Shown: positions 20,301 through 30,500 of the stretch, piece by piece
How the letters are laid out: every line of letters starts with the position of its first letter
How positions within the stretch are numbered: position 1 is the stretch's first letter
NCBI RefSeq assembly: GCF_963422545.1
Contig: NZ_OY730243.1
Span: forward strand, 101,901 to 165,900
Origin: an uncultured Flavobacterium sp.
Lineage (GTDB): Bacteria > Bacteroidota > Bacteroidia > Flavobacteriales > Flavobacteriaceae
Length of the DNA stretch: 64,000 bases
Direction of reading: 5' to 3'
Notes under the pieces: model-generated
Seen by the model: only the letters and a program-made list of their open reading frames with translations
The model's database searches: none
Told to the model about the DNA's origin: nothing
Made by a program: the position numbers and the translations under genes

Positions 20301-23300
20301 CGCCAAGAGTGACTTCTTTAACTTCCTTTAATAAATTAATGAAATTATCTTCTGTCTTGAAACGTGTTCGTAAAGCCAATGTGTTGACATAAAAACCAAT
20401 CTGATTTTCTAAATCAGCATGCTCTCTGCCCGCTATTGGAGAACCTATAATGATATCTTGTTGATTGCTATACCTGTACAATAATGTATTGACAACTGCC
20501 AACACTCCCATGAACAAGGTTCCGCCCTCTTCCTGACTTATTTTTTTAATTCCGGCAGTGGTTTGTGGCGTGATATTTTTGGAGACTGTGCCTCCGTTAA
20601 AAGTCTGTACCGCAGGTCTAACGTTTCCTTGTCCTAATTCAAGTACTGGCAATGTTCCTTCAAATTGGTTTAACCAATATCCTTTATGTCCTTTTAGATC
20701 TTCGGCGCTAAGTTGTTGATTTTGCCATGCGCTGTAATCTTTGTATTGGATTGGTAAAACTGGTAAAACTGCTGATTTTGAATCTCCATTGTTATACAAA
20801 TGAAGTAATTCTTTAATCAGTATTCCCATTGACCATCCATCACTGATAATATGATGCATCGCATAAGCAAATACAAATTGATTTGCCTCTGTCTGATATA
20901 CTGCAGCGCGCAATAATGGTCCTTTTTCCAGATTAAAAGGAAGTCCAAAAATTGACTGAACTTCTTTTTCAAGTACTTCTCTTGGTTTTGATTCTTTGCG
21001 GATATCTTTATATTCTAAATGAAATCCAATGTCTTCAGAAGAAAGAATAAACTGTCTTACTTCTTCCTGATCATTTTGTTTGAATACGGTTCTTAAAATC
21101 TCATGTCGGTCAATTAGTTTTAAGAATGCATTACCTAAAGCTTCAATATTTAAATCCCCAGTAAAAACATAAACTCCCGGCATGTTATACGCCGTATTGG
21201 TTTCTTCGAACTGACTTAAAATCCATAACCTTTTTTGACCAGCAGATAATAAATAATCTTTTGCCTCCGAAATAAGAGGAATATCATTATATAATGTTGC
21301 TTTTGATTGTTGAATCCATTTGGCTTGATCCTCTAATACAGAGAATGTAAACAAATCTTTCAGAGCAGGTTTATTGTTAAATACTTTATGAATTTGCATA
21401 GACAAACGGGTTGCGCTAATACTTTGTCCTCCCAAATCAAAAAAATTATCTTTAACACTTATTACATCCCTTTTCAAAACTTCTTGCCAAATACTTAGCA
21501 ATTTTTCTTCTGTTTCATTGCGAGGTGCAATATATTCAATACCACTTGCAATACTTGTAAAATTAGATGTCAGTAGTTTTTTCTTATCGATTTTTCCATT
21601 AGAAGTAAGCGGTAATTGTTCCATCTGTACAAAATGAGATGGTATCATATACTTTGGCAATTTAGTGTTCAAATATCCCTGTAAATCAGATGAATTCAAA
21701 ACTTCACTACTTACAATATAAGCCGCTAATTCCTTTTGACCATTAGCCGAAGTAACGGCAATTACTACACTCGATTCTACCTCGGGATATCCTTGCAAGA
21801 CGTTTTCTATTTCTCCTAATTCAATTCTGTATCCTCTTATTTTTACCTGATCGTCTTTTCTGCCTAAAAACTGAATATTCCCGTCTGGTAACCATCTTCC
21901 TAAATCTCCTGTTTTGTACATTCTTTCTCCTTTTGCAAAAGGATTATTTACAAACTTCTCGCTAGTTAATTCAGGTCTGTTCAAATATCCACGAGCCAAA
22001 CCGGTCCCTCCAATACAAATTTCACCTCTAACTCCTATAGGAGATAGTTGGTTTTGGTCATTTAATATGTAAATTTTTCGGTTGTTTATTGGTTTCCCTA
22101 TAATAGATGATTTTTGTGTATCTTCAATTTTAAAATAGGTGCAACATACGGTAGATTCACTAGGTCCATAACTATCATATATGTCTATTTTATTTAAAAA
22201 ATTGTTTACATAAGAAGCATTAAATACATCACCTCCGCTAATCATCAGTCTTAGATTAGACAAATCTAAATCGCAATTATTTAATTCACTTAATACTAAT
22301 GGTGTAGCACTTATTATAGTAGCTCCTTTTTTTTCTATCAGCCTTTGTAATTCCTGTATATCCTGTCCTCCATTTCTACCCATAAGTATTGTCCCGCCTT
22401 TGATCAATACTGGATAAATCTCTTCGACATGTGTATCAAATGAGAAAGAAGATTGCTGTATGCATCTGTCCTTTTCATTTATTTTAAATGTTCTTTCAAA
22501 TGTGCTGATATAATCAAAAAAGGACTTGTGTTCAATCATCACCCCTTTTGGATTTCCTGTAGTACCAGATGTGTAAATGACATACGCTAAATCACTTTCA
22601 ATGTTTACAACATTTAAATTTTCAACGCTATATTTTTCCAGTTCAGCCTTAAACTTTTTAAGCTCTTTTTCATCTATGACTAATTTACATCCACTATCTG
22701 CATACATAAATTTTTTTCTGTCTTGTGGATATATCGGATCAATTGGTACATATGCTCCACTGCTCTTTAATACCGCAAGAATAGAAATAATTGCCCACTC
22801 ATTTTTCTCTAATTCTACCCCAATTAAGTCATTTGGTTTAACCTTATAATTGCGTTTTAAATAAGCTGCGAACTGATTTGATTTTTCATTCAATTCCTTA
22901 TAAGTAAGTTTTTTTTCTTCGAAAATTAGAGCAATACTATCAGGAATTGCAGCTGCCTGATCTTCAAATAAATCAACTACATTTTTATTTTTTGGATATC
23001 TAACAGCAGTAGTATTAAATGTTACAAGAAGATTTTCTTTTTCAGATTCACTAAGGTAATCTAGTTTAAGAATTTCTAATGTTGGTTTTTTAACTATAGC
23101 CTGAATTAAACCTACTAAATGGTTTGCTAATTGATTCGCAATTTGTTCTGAATATATGTCTGAATTATATTCTAAATCAAAAGATAATTCCTCTCCTGAA
23201 TCTACAAAATTGAATGTCAAATCAAATTTACTGATTACCCCTGTAGTACCTTCATATTGATTAACCTGAAGATCGCCCAGTTGTTGTTCATTACTTTCTT

Positions 23301-24594
23301 TTGATTCACTATGCTGAACTGTCACCATTACATCAAATAGCGGATTTCTACTCATATCCCGATGCAAATGCAATGAATCAACCAGTTCGTCAAAAGGATA
23401 AATCTGATGTTCATAAGCCCCAAGAGTGACTTCTTGCACGTTTTTTAACAGGCTAACAAAACTATCATCACTTTTGAAGCGTGTTCTTAATGCTAAGGTA
23501 TTAATGTAAAAACCTATTTGATTTTCTAAATCTGAATGCTCTCTTCCTGCTATTGGAGTACCAATGATAAGATCTTCCTGATTATTGTAACGATAGATTA
23601 AAGCATTTACTAAAGCCAATGCTCCCATAAACAAAGTAGCACCTTGATCCTGACTTATTTTTTTTAATCCTGCACTGGTTTCTGCATCGATTTTTTTATA
23701 GACAGAACCGCCGTTATAGGTCTGAAGAGAAGGCCTAACCAAACCCGGCATCAAATCAAATACTGGTAATTCTCCTTCAAATTGTTTTAACCAATAAGTT
23801 TCATGTCCTTTTAAATTTTCGGCATTAAGCTGCGTTTGCTGCCAGGCACTGTAATCTTTGTATTGAATTCTTAAAGGAGGTAAATGTGCTGAATTTGAAT
23901 CAATATTACTATTGTATAAAAATAGAAGTTCCTTCATAAATATACCCATTGACCAACCATCGCTGATGATGTGATGCAGGGCGTAGGCAAATACAAATTG
24001 GTTTGCTTCTGTTTGATAGACCACAGCGCGCAACAAAGGTCCTTTCTCTAAATTGAAAGGAAGTGTAAAAACGGACTGAACTACTCTTTCAAGTATTTCT
24101 TTCTGTTTTGCTTCGTTACGTATGTCTTTGTATTCTAAATGAAATCTAATGTCTTCAGAAGAAAGAATAACTTGTCTTACTTCTTCCTGATCATTTTGTT
24201 TAAATACAGTTCTTAAAATTTCATGTCGATCAATCAATGCCGTAAATGCATCTCTTAAAGCCTCAATATTTAAATTACCGGTAAAAACATATGCTCCCGG
24301 TACATTGTATGCTGTATTCGATTCTTCGAACTGACTTAAAATCCAGAGGCGGTGCTGTGCAGAGGATAACACATAGTCATCCTCTACACTAACCTGCTCA
24401 ATATAAGTATGCTTTTTATTATTATTTTTATACGAAACCAATAGCGCTATCAAAGCCTCTTTATTCTCCTTGATTTCATTTAATAATTCTGCATTTAAAA
24501 CATTTTTAGGAGCCTGCAAATCAATTCGGTCATCAACTAATTGCACTACTACTTTAAGTTTTTTTAATTTTGAATATAACTCTGCTGCCATCAT
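14380..24594 (-). CDS. NRPS4: docking-C-A(Lys-like)-T-C-A(Ala)-T-C-A(Ala)-T-TE, terminal synthetase
   Basis: 3404 residues. A TubC-type N-terminal docking domain (1 to about 55) precedes module 1: C (HHIISDG near 211), A (near 680), T (GGQSI near 1055). Module 2: C (near 1248), A (near 1720), T (GGNSL near 2092). Module 3: C (near 2287), A (near 2752), T (GGNSL near 3125). A type I thioesterase follows (about 3165-3404), with nucleophile GYSMGG near 3252, Asp in VLIDS and His in GGHWDAL near 3373, which would release or cyclize the peptide. Pocket codes against GrsA: D-T-E-S-I-G-S-V-C-K (closest, from memory, to the Lys code DAESIGSVCK), then DLFNNALTYK twice (Ala). The start codon overlaps the NRPS3 stop as ATGA, implying translational coupling. 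Modules 2 and 3 are a tandem duplication. No epimerization or methylation domain is present. Confidence 0.96.
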   Translation of the reverse strand: MMAAELYSKLKKLKVVVQLVDDRIDLQAPKNVLNAELLNEIKENKEALIALLVSYKNNNKKHTYIEQVSVEDDYVLSSAQHRLWILSQFEESNTAYNVPGAYVFTGNLNIEALRDAFTALIDRHEILRTVFKQNDQEEVRQVILSSEDIRFHLEYKDIRNEAKQKEILERVVQSVFTLPFNLEKGPLLRAVVYQTEANQFVFAYALHHIISDGWSMGIFMKELLFLYNSNIDSNSAHLPPLRIQYKDYSAWQQTQLNAENLKGHETYWLKQFEGELPVFDLMPGLVRPSLQTYNGGSVYKKIDAETSAGLKKISQDQGATLFMGALALVNALIYRYNNQEDLIIGTPIAGREHSDLENQIGFYINTLALRTRFKSDDSFVSLLKNVQEVTLGAYEHQIYPFDELVDSLHLHRDMSRNPLFDVMVTVQHSESKESNEQQLGDLQVNQYEGTTGVISKFDLTFNFVDSGEELSFDLEYNSDIYSEQIANQLANHLVGLIQAIVKKPTLEILKLDYLSESEKENLLVTFNTTAVRYPKNKNVVDLFEDQAAAIPDSIALIFEEKKLTYKELNEKSNQFAAYLKRNYKVKPNDLIGVELEKNEWAIISILAVLKSSGAYVPIDPIYPQDRKKFMYADSGCKLVIDEKELKKFKAELEKYSVENLNVVNIESDLAYVIYTSGTTGNPKGVMIEHKSFFDYISTFERTFKINEKDRCIQQSSFSFDTHVEEIYPVLIKGGTILMGRNGGQDIQELQRLIEKKGATIISATPLVLSELNNCDLDLSNLRLMISGGDVFNASYVNNFLNKIDIYDSYGPSESTVCCTYFKIEDTQKSSIIGKPINNRKIYILNDQNQLSPIGVRGEICIGGTGLARGYLNRPELTSEKFVNNPFAKGERMYKTGDLGRWLPDGNIQFLGRKDDQVKIRGYRIELGEIENVLQGYPEVESSVVIAVTSANGQKELAAYIVSSEVLNSSDLQGYLNTKLPKYMIPSHFVQMEQLPLTSNGKIDKKKLLTSNFTSIASGIEYIAPRNETEEKLLSIWQEVLKRDVISVKDNFFDLGGQSISATRLSMQIHKVFNNKPALKDLFTFSVLEDQAKWIQQSKATLYNDIPLISEAKDYLLSAGQKRLWILSQFEETNTAYNMPGVYVFTGDLNIEALGNAFLKLIDRHEILRTVFKQNDQEEVRQFILSSEDIGFHLEYKDIRKESKPREVLEKEVQSIFGLPFNLEKGPLLRAAVYQTEANQFVFAYAMHHIISDGWSMGILIKELLHLYNNGDSKSAVLPVLPIQYKDYSAWQNQQLSAEDLKGHKGYWLNQFEGTLPVLELGQGNVRPAVQTFNGGTVSKNITPQTTAGIKKISQEEGGTLFMGVLAVVNTLLYRYSNQQDIIIGSPIAGREHADLENQIGFYVNTLALRTRFKTEDNFINLLKEVKEVTLGAYEHQVYPFDELVDALNLHRDMSRNPLFDVMVMLQNNESNQESNPSLGDLQVSSYEGSTAVVSKFDFTFNFEDLGDTLSVSLEYNSDIYTQKIADQLLAHLVNLMDAIVATPTLEIRQLNYLNDVEKDQLLVAFNNTTAVYPEDKTIIDLFEEQVAKTPDAIALVYGNKEFTYNELNAKANEFGHYLREKHLIKAEDLIGIKLERNDSMLMVLLGILKSGGAYLPIDMDYPSERIAYMLADSKCKLLIDEEILKEFNALESGDLSQENLSTINTANNLAYVIYTSGSTGNPKGVMIEHSNAVAFISWCKEEFSNSRFDTVFAVTSICFDLSIFELLYTLCIGKKIRLLSNALAVPQYLDTKEDILLNMVPSAVGALLNEQVDFSQVKVLNMAGEPIPEKYLASLDIEAIEIRNLYGPSEDTTYSSIYQITNRNVPILIGHPIANTQFYILNSALQPQSVGVLGEIYISGKGLARGYLHKADLTAEKFIENPFAKGERMYKTGDLGKWQNDGNIEFLGRIDDQVKIRGYRIELGEIENTLEKHPQIEAACVLAHKNSDGQNEVVAYFVSEKTVLVAALRKFIGESLPSYMIPAHWVKIDQMPLTPNGKIDKKKLPAPEAQEIASDVEYITPRNEREEKLLAIWQEVLKKDKISVLDNFFELGGNSLKAIQLLSRLTKSFDIELGMRALFTNPTIEKLSNDIETAGIHKIHAEINKIAEQESYTLSVGQKRLWILSQFEETNTAYNMPGVYVFNGDLNIEALGNAFSKLIDRHEILRTVFKQNDQEEVRQFILSSEDIGFHLEYKDIRKESKPREILEQEVQSVFGLPFNLKKGPLLRAAVYQTETNQFVFAYAMHHIISDGWSMGILIKELLHLYNSGDSLPALPIQYKDYSAWQNQQLSAEDLKGHKGYWLNQFEGTLPVLELGQGNVRPVVQTFNGGIVSKIITPQTSSGIKKISQEENGTLFMGVLAVVNTLLYRYSNQQDIIIGSPIAGREHADLENQIGFYVNTLALRTRFKAEDNFINLLKEVKEVTLGAYEHQLYPFDELVDALNLHRDMSRNPLFDVMVMLQNNESNQESNPSLGDLQVSSYEGSTAVVSKFDFTFNFEDLGDTLLVSLEYNSDIYTQKIADQLLAHLVNLMDAIVATPTLEIRQLNYLSDVEKEQLLISFNDTESPYPKDKTIMDLFEEQVAKTPDAIALVYGNKEFTYNELNAKANEFGHYLREKQLINAEDLIGIKLERNDSMLVVLLGILKSGGAYLPIDMDYPSERIAYMLADSKCKLLIDEEVLKEFNALNNLSQENLSTINTANNLAYVIYTSGSTGNPKGVMIEHSNAVAFISWCKEEFSNSRFDTVFAVTSICFDLSIFELLYTLCIGKKIRLLSNALAVPQYLDTKEDILLNMVPSAVGALLNEQVDFSQVKVLNMAGEPIPEKYLASLDIEAMEIRNLYGPSEDTTYSSIYQITNRNVPILIGHPIANTQFYILNSALQPQPIGVLGEIYISGKGLARGYLHKADLTAEKFIENPFAKGERMYKTGDLGKWQNDGNIEFLGRIDDQVKIRGYRIELGEIENTLEKHPDIASACVLAHKNSDGQNEVVAYFVGEKTVPVADLRKFIGESLPSYMIPAHWIKIDQMPLTPNGKIDKKKLPAPEAQEIASDVEYITPRNEREEKLLAIWQEVLKKDKISVLDNFFELGGNSLKALKVHSLILKTTHLPLKLQDIYHNPTIEALGNTKTGYTALLNLENKADIAAKNIYFVPPVIGNSMLYKPLTQMLGEGFNCFGFQYSGLEKEEPLFESIEQAASVFCEQLISNQKNDDIILVGYSMGGNIAFEMAKILEKKNLNVSLVLIDSVAKIKSNDSFDYETETDWLVKQYRILTGKDEVQEESLRRFLNNNFQIFNKYEQTGRIKNKLCLFEAKGNYIPLRMKNWSNFTTGDTMHEYIEGGHWDALNKSNLEGYKKAIIELTNTLIQVDDF
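15210..21244. repeat. Tandem duplication of a C-A-T module inside NRPS4
   Basis: The stretch of about 15210-18130 (module 3) and that of about 18306-21244 (module 2) are highly similar DNA at an offset of 3096 bases, rising to 3114 after a small indel near the C domain linker. The copies encode near-identical condensation, Ala-type adenylation and carrier domains, so the duplication gives the predicted Ala-Ala end of the peptide. Confidence 0.85.
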
Positions 24595-27500
24595 ATAGAA
24601 AAATTTTCAAGGTTACTATCGGCATCTACTTCTACAATTTCATTACTTGCCCAGTATGTATTGTCAATTTCATTTGACAAACTTTCAATAGTTGGATTAG
24701 CAAATAATGCACGTAAACTTAAATCGACATCAAAGCTTTTATTTATCCTTGCTATCAATTGAATCACTTTTAAACTATGACCTCCTGCTTCAAAGAAATT
24801 ATCAGTCACTCCTATTTTATCTTTTTCTAATGTTTCTTCCCAAATTATCGCTACTTTTTTTTCCGTTTCCGTTCGTGGGGCAACGTAATGTTCTTTTCTG
24901 GAAATACTGCTAATAGACGGACTTGGCAGATTTCTTCTATCTGTTTTTCCGCTTGGAGTTAATGGTAATTGATCCAGCTGAATATAATGAGCGGGCAACA
25001 TATAAATTGGTAATTTTGCCTGAAGAAATTTTCTCAAATCACTAGCGTTAAAATCTTGTTTACCCACTACATATGCAGCAATTTCATTTTCTCCTTCTTT
25101 GTTGACTACAATAGTTACAACTGAGGTTTCCATTTCCGGATAAGATTGTAAACAACTCTCTATTTCTCCCAATTCTATACGGTATCCACGCACTTTTACC
25201 TGTTCGTCCTTGCGGCCTAAAAAATCAATATTTCCATCAGCTGTCCATCTTCCCAAATCTCCTGTTTTATACATTCTTTCTCCGGGTCTGAAAGGATTAT
25301 CGACAAATTTTTCTGCTGTAAGCGATGGCTTATTTATATAACCTCTTGCCAATCCGGCTCCACTTATACATATCTCACCTATTAATCCTACTGTCTGTAA
25401 AGCATTTGAATTATTAAGAATATAAATTTCTGTATTGGATATTGGTTTACCTATACTGACAATATTATCATTTCTAAATTGATAAACAGTACTGTAAGTG
25501 GTATCTTCTGAAGGACCGTACAAGTTTCTTAGTTCTATTTTTGTTGTATCTAACTTGTTTAATATATCTAAAGAAACAGGCTCACCAGCTAAATTTATTA
25601 TGGTTACTGCACTTAAATCTACTTCTTGTTGAAGTAAGGCTTTCATCGCAGTTGGTACTGTGTTCAACAATACTTTTTTAGATGTAGTCAGATATTGCGG
25701 AGCTGATAACACATTGTTGATTAATCGTAATTCTTTCCCGCTACATAATGTATAGAAAATCTCAAAAACAGATAAATCGAAACAAATAGAAGTTGCGCCA
25801 AATACTACATCAAAAGCAGAATTATGAAATTCGTCTTCACACCATTTGATAAAAGAATAGGCATTTGTATGCTCTACCATTACTCCTTTAGGAAGTCCTG
25901 TGGAACCAGAAGTATAAATTATGTATGCTAAATCAGATGGCTTATTTACATGTGCTAAATTTTCTTTTTTATAAGATGTTTGCTGTTGCTTGTATGCTTC
26001 CAGTTTATCCTCATCTAATAATATTTTACATTTACTGTCAGAAAGCATGTAATCTATTCTGGATTGTGGATATTCTGTATCTATTGGCACATAAGCTGCT
26101 CCTGCCTTTAAAACAGCAAGTATACTTATAATCATCCATTCGTCACGGTTTAACTTTATACCTACCAAATCATCTGAATTAAGTGCATAATTCTCTCTCA
26201 GATAATGCCCATATTGATTTACATGTTCGTTTAATTCATTGTACGTAAAAATCTTATCTTCAAATGTTAATGCGATAGCATCTGGTGTTCTTGCTACTTG
26301 TAGTTCAAATAAATCAATGATCGTTTTATCCTGAGGATAAATCTTTTCAGTATCATTAAATTCTTCCAGTATCTTTTTTTCCTCTGCTTCAGTAATATAT
26401 TTTAAGTCATCCAGTTTTTCTGCAGGTGCCTGAATAAGGTATTCCAGAATTTTAAAATATAAATCACCTACTTTTTCTGCAGTATAACCCGAAAGTAATT
26501 TTCTGGTGACACTAACACCAATATTATAAGCGCCGCCAGTTACATCTATTGTAAAATCAAAATACGTGTTTCCTAATACCTGACTGTTTATATCGACAGC
26601 CTGAAGTTCATTTTGTCCTTCTCCCATATCCTCTTCAACGGAATCAAATATGTGAAAGTCAACATAATTGAATATCACATCAAAAAATGGATTGCCTGAC
26701 TCTGCTCCTTTATTCAGGGTATTAGAAATTTCCAGTGTACTCAAACTTTCCATGTCTTTGAGCACTAATAATTTCTCGTGTATTTCAGCAATTAATCCTT
26801 CGCCGCTTTGTGATTGATCAAGTATTAATCGTAACGGAATAGTATTTAAAAAACATCCCAATAACTGATCACTGTCTTCACATTTCGGACGCATATTTGT
26901 TACAAGACCGGCAACAATTTCATCACTGTAACTCAACAATTTAAGCATGTACAAATAAGCACTCAATGAGATCACTTTTACTGTTGTATTAAGTTCTCTC
27001 GCTACAGATTCTATTTGTTTTAAACTGATATTTTCTCTATTACCGGAGTAATTTTGTACATCATACTCCTTTGTAAAAAGAGTCAGGCGGTTGTAACCTT
27101 CCATCTCCTGTTTCCAAAACGATTGGATCGCCGGATCACGCTTGGCGATTTCATGTTCGATGATAAAATCCCTGTAACTTGATTGTAATGGTGCTGGAGA
27201 AAATGTTGGGTTCTGCTCTAATTCTAAATAAAGGTTATTAAGTTCCGTTACAAATGATGTTTCACTCCAACCGTCAATAATGGCGTGGTGACATTGGAAT
27301 ACAAAAACTACTTCATCCTGACCTAAATTAAAGGCGGCCATACGCCACAGTGGGGCCTGATTGACTATAAAAGGTGATTCTATTTCTTTAGAGAGAAAGT
27401 CTTTTATTGTTTTTTCCTGTTCTTCCCTTGCCAAATCCTTTAGGTTCACATAATACAGTTGGACATCAATGTCTTTATGTACCATCTGAACTTCTGTTGC

Positions 27501-30500
27501 ATAACCTTCCATATGAAAACTGGTTCGTAGGATGCTGTGTTTGTTAACTAGCAACTCCAAGGCTCTCTCAAAACGCTTCGGTTCAAAATTATGGAAAAGG
27601 CGTTGAAACACTTTCTGATCATGATACACTCCTTTGCTGCTGTCTACAAGGGACTCGAAGATCATTCCTTTCTCGATATCACTCATCGGGTAAATGTCTT
27701 CTATCGTTTGGGCATCTTCTAAAGAGGCTAGGATTTCAGTCTTTAAAACTTCAAGCTCTTCGAGTACCTGAACTTTATGCTGATTTTGGGTTTGGTTGCG
27801 GGCATCAAAAACATCTTTATTGGCATCTACATGCTTCAGTAAACTCTCGATGGTACTCTGACGGTACACCTCTCCGATAGGGACATCCAGGTCCAGTTCG
27901 CGGCGAAGACCTGCCATCATACGAAGAATCTTTATAGAGTCTCCTCCCAAATCAAAGAAATCATCACGGATGCCTATTGGTTCTCTGTTTAGGATTTCTT
28001 CCCAGATCCCCACTATCGTTTCTTCTCTTTGGGTTGTCGGAGCCACATACTCACTGGCTCGTAAACTGCCCAATCCATCAAGTGATGGCAATTGCGCTTT
28101 ATCGAGTTTACCGTTAGTGGTGAGCGGCAGGCTTTCTAGCTGCATATAATGTGCCGGGACCTGATATGAAGGTAAATGTTGTGATAAATAGGCTCGGATA
28201 TCCGATACATCGAGTGCTGTATCTGTTTCTTTGCTTACTAAGTAGGCTATGAGTTCTTTATCGCCTTCATTGTTGCTCTGCGCCACTACGGCGCTTATGG
28301 CAATAGAAGGGTGTCCTTGTAAAACGCTCTCGATCTCTCCGGGCTCTATTCTATAGCCTCGGATTTTAACCTGATCGTCTTTTCTGCCCAGATATTCCAG
28401 CTTGCCATCGGCTTGCCAGCGCCCAATATCACCACTGCGGTACATGCGCTCGCCTTTCACAAAAGGGTTCTCTGTAAATTTCTCTGCGCTCAGTGTTTCC
28501 TGGTTCAGGTAACCCAAACCAACTCCCATACCGGCAATACAGATCTCGCCCGCTACGCCTATTGGCAGAAGCTCCAGAGATGGACCAAGGATATAGATCT
28601 TAGTACCTGAGATGGGTTTTCCAATCAGTACTGTTTTATCTTCTTCGAGTTCCTCTACCATACAGCCAACGGTGGTCTCCGTTGGACCGTATTCATTGTA
28701 AATATGAATATCGGGATTGATCTTTTTAAGGATCTGAACATGGGCTGTACTTACCGCTTCTCCTCCTACTATGGCGCGGGTCATGGTTGTGGACTCGATA
28801 TTTAACTGCTCCAGAAGTTTAATGTGCGACGGGGTTAGTTTGATACTGTCTATACCGCTTTCAGCGCTAAAGCTGTCTTTTAAGATATCGGAAAGCTCCC
28901 CGTACTGCCCGTAGATGGTCAGCTCTTTTCCTCTGGTTAGGGCGCTGAAGATACTGGTGATTGTTAAATCAAAGGATAACGAGGTATAGAGTCCAAAGTT
29001 TCCTGTCTCTGGGGTAAAGTAATGATGGTTCGCCCACTGGATGTAGTGCGAAAGGTTTGCATGCGCCAGCATACAGCCTTTGGGCTGACCTGTAGAGCCT
29101 GAGGTATAGATAATATAGGCAAGGTCGGTTTCTTTTAACTCAACTATTGGGGCTGCATGTGATTCCAGACTCTCTAATTGGGCGTCTACTGCAAAAACAG
29201 CTCCGGTGTAGTTCCCCAGATCAAACATATAGTCGGTTTGGGTTAACAAGATTCGTATTGCTGTATCACTTATGATATACTCCTTGCGCTCCTGTGGATA
29301 CGAGGGGTCAATCGGTACATAGGCGGCGCCGGATTTTAAGATCCCAAGTATCGATACAATCATCTTCTCGGAGCGGTCCTGCATAATACCTACAAGGTCT
29401 CCTTTTTGGATCGCGCAGGTGTTTTGCAGATAATAGGCCAGATTATCCGATTGTACGTCCAGCTCTTTATAACTAAGGGTTGTCCCCCCATAGTATAAGG
29501 CTCTGGCATCAGGATTTTGGGTTACCTGTTCTTTAAACAAGTCCAGTACATTTATATAACTGTTCTCACTATTACCGTTATTGTAATTAAATTCTACTGC
29601 GTTAAATTCTTCTGTTTGTTTTTCTTGTTCGGCTTTGCTTAAGTAGTCTAATGTATTAAGGGCGCTATCGGGAGAGGCAACAGCGGCTTGCATCAGCTGC
29701 TCGAAATGACTGAACATGGCCTCTGCGGTAGCCTCTGTGTAGATATCGCTGTTGTATTCTAATAATAAACTCAAGCCATGGTCTGATTCCAGGAACATAA
29801 AGGTCAGATCAAATTTGCTCATACGTGGGGTATCTCCCTGATATCCGCTTACACTAAGACCTTCCAGTTCGGGGCTCTTGGGTTTATTAACCGAGCGGTT
29901 ATCATGATAATCGATCAGTACATCAAAAAGTACATTACGGCTTAAATCTCGTTTTAAGCTTAGTTCATCTATCAGCTGATCAAAAGGAAATACCTGATGC
30001 GCATAGGCATCTAAAGTGGTTTTACGTGCCTCTTGTAAAAGTGTTTTAAAACTATCCTCACCTTTGAACTCCAAACGAAGGGCAAGGGTATTTAAATAAA
30101 AACCGATCTGCCCGTCCAGAGCGCTGTGCTCTCTCCCGGCAATAGGGCTGCCGATGATGATATCATTCTGACCGCTGTAATGGTATAATAATCCGGTAAC
30201 ACCACTAAGAAGTCCCATAAAAAGGGTGCCTCCCTGCTCCTGGCTTAGGGTTTGTATCCCTGTATGTACCTGCGGGCTTAAAGGACGAAGGATGCTGCTC
30301 CCGTTATAGGTCTTGATCTGTGGACGAGCCTTATCTGTAGCGATATCCAACACCGGAAGTTCACCACTGAGTTGGTTTAACCAATAATCACGATGTGATT
30401 CTAATGCGGCTCCTTTTAACTGCTCTTGCTGCCACGCGGCATAGTCTTTATATTGGATGGCAAGTTCTTCTAGTGTGACTGCTTCCCCTTTTATTTCTGC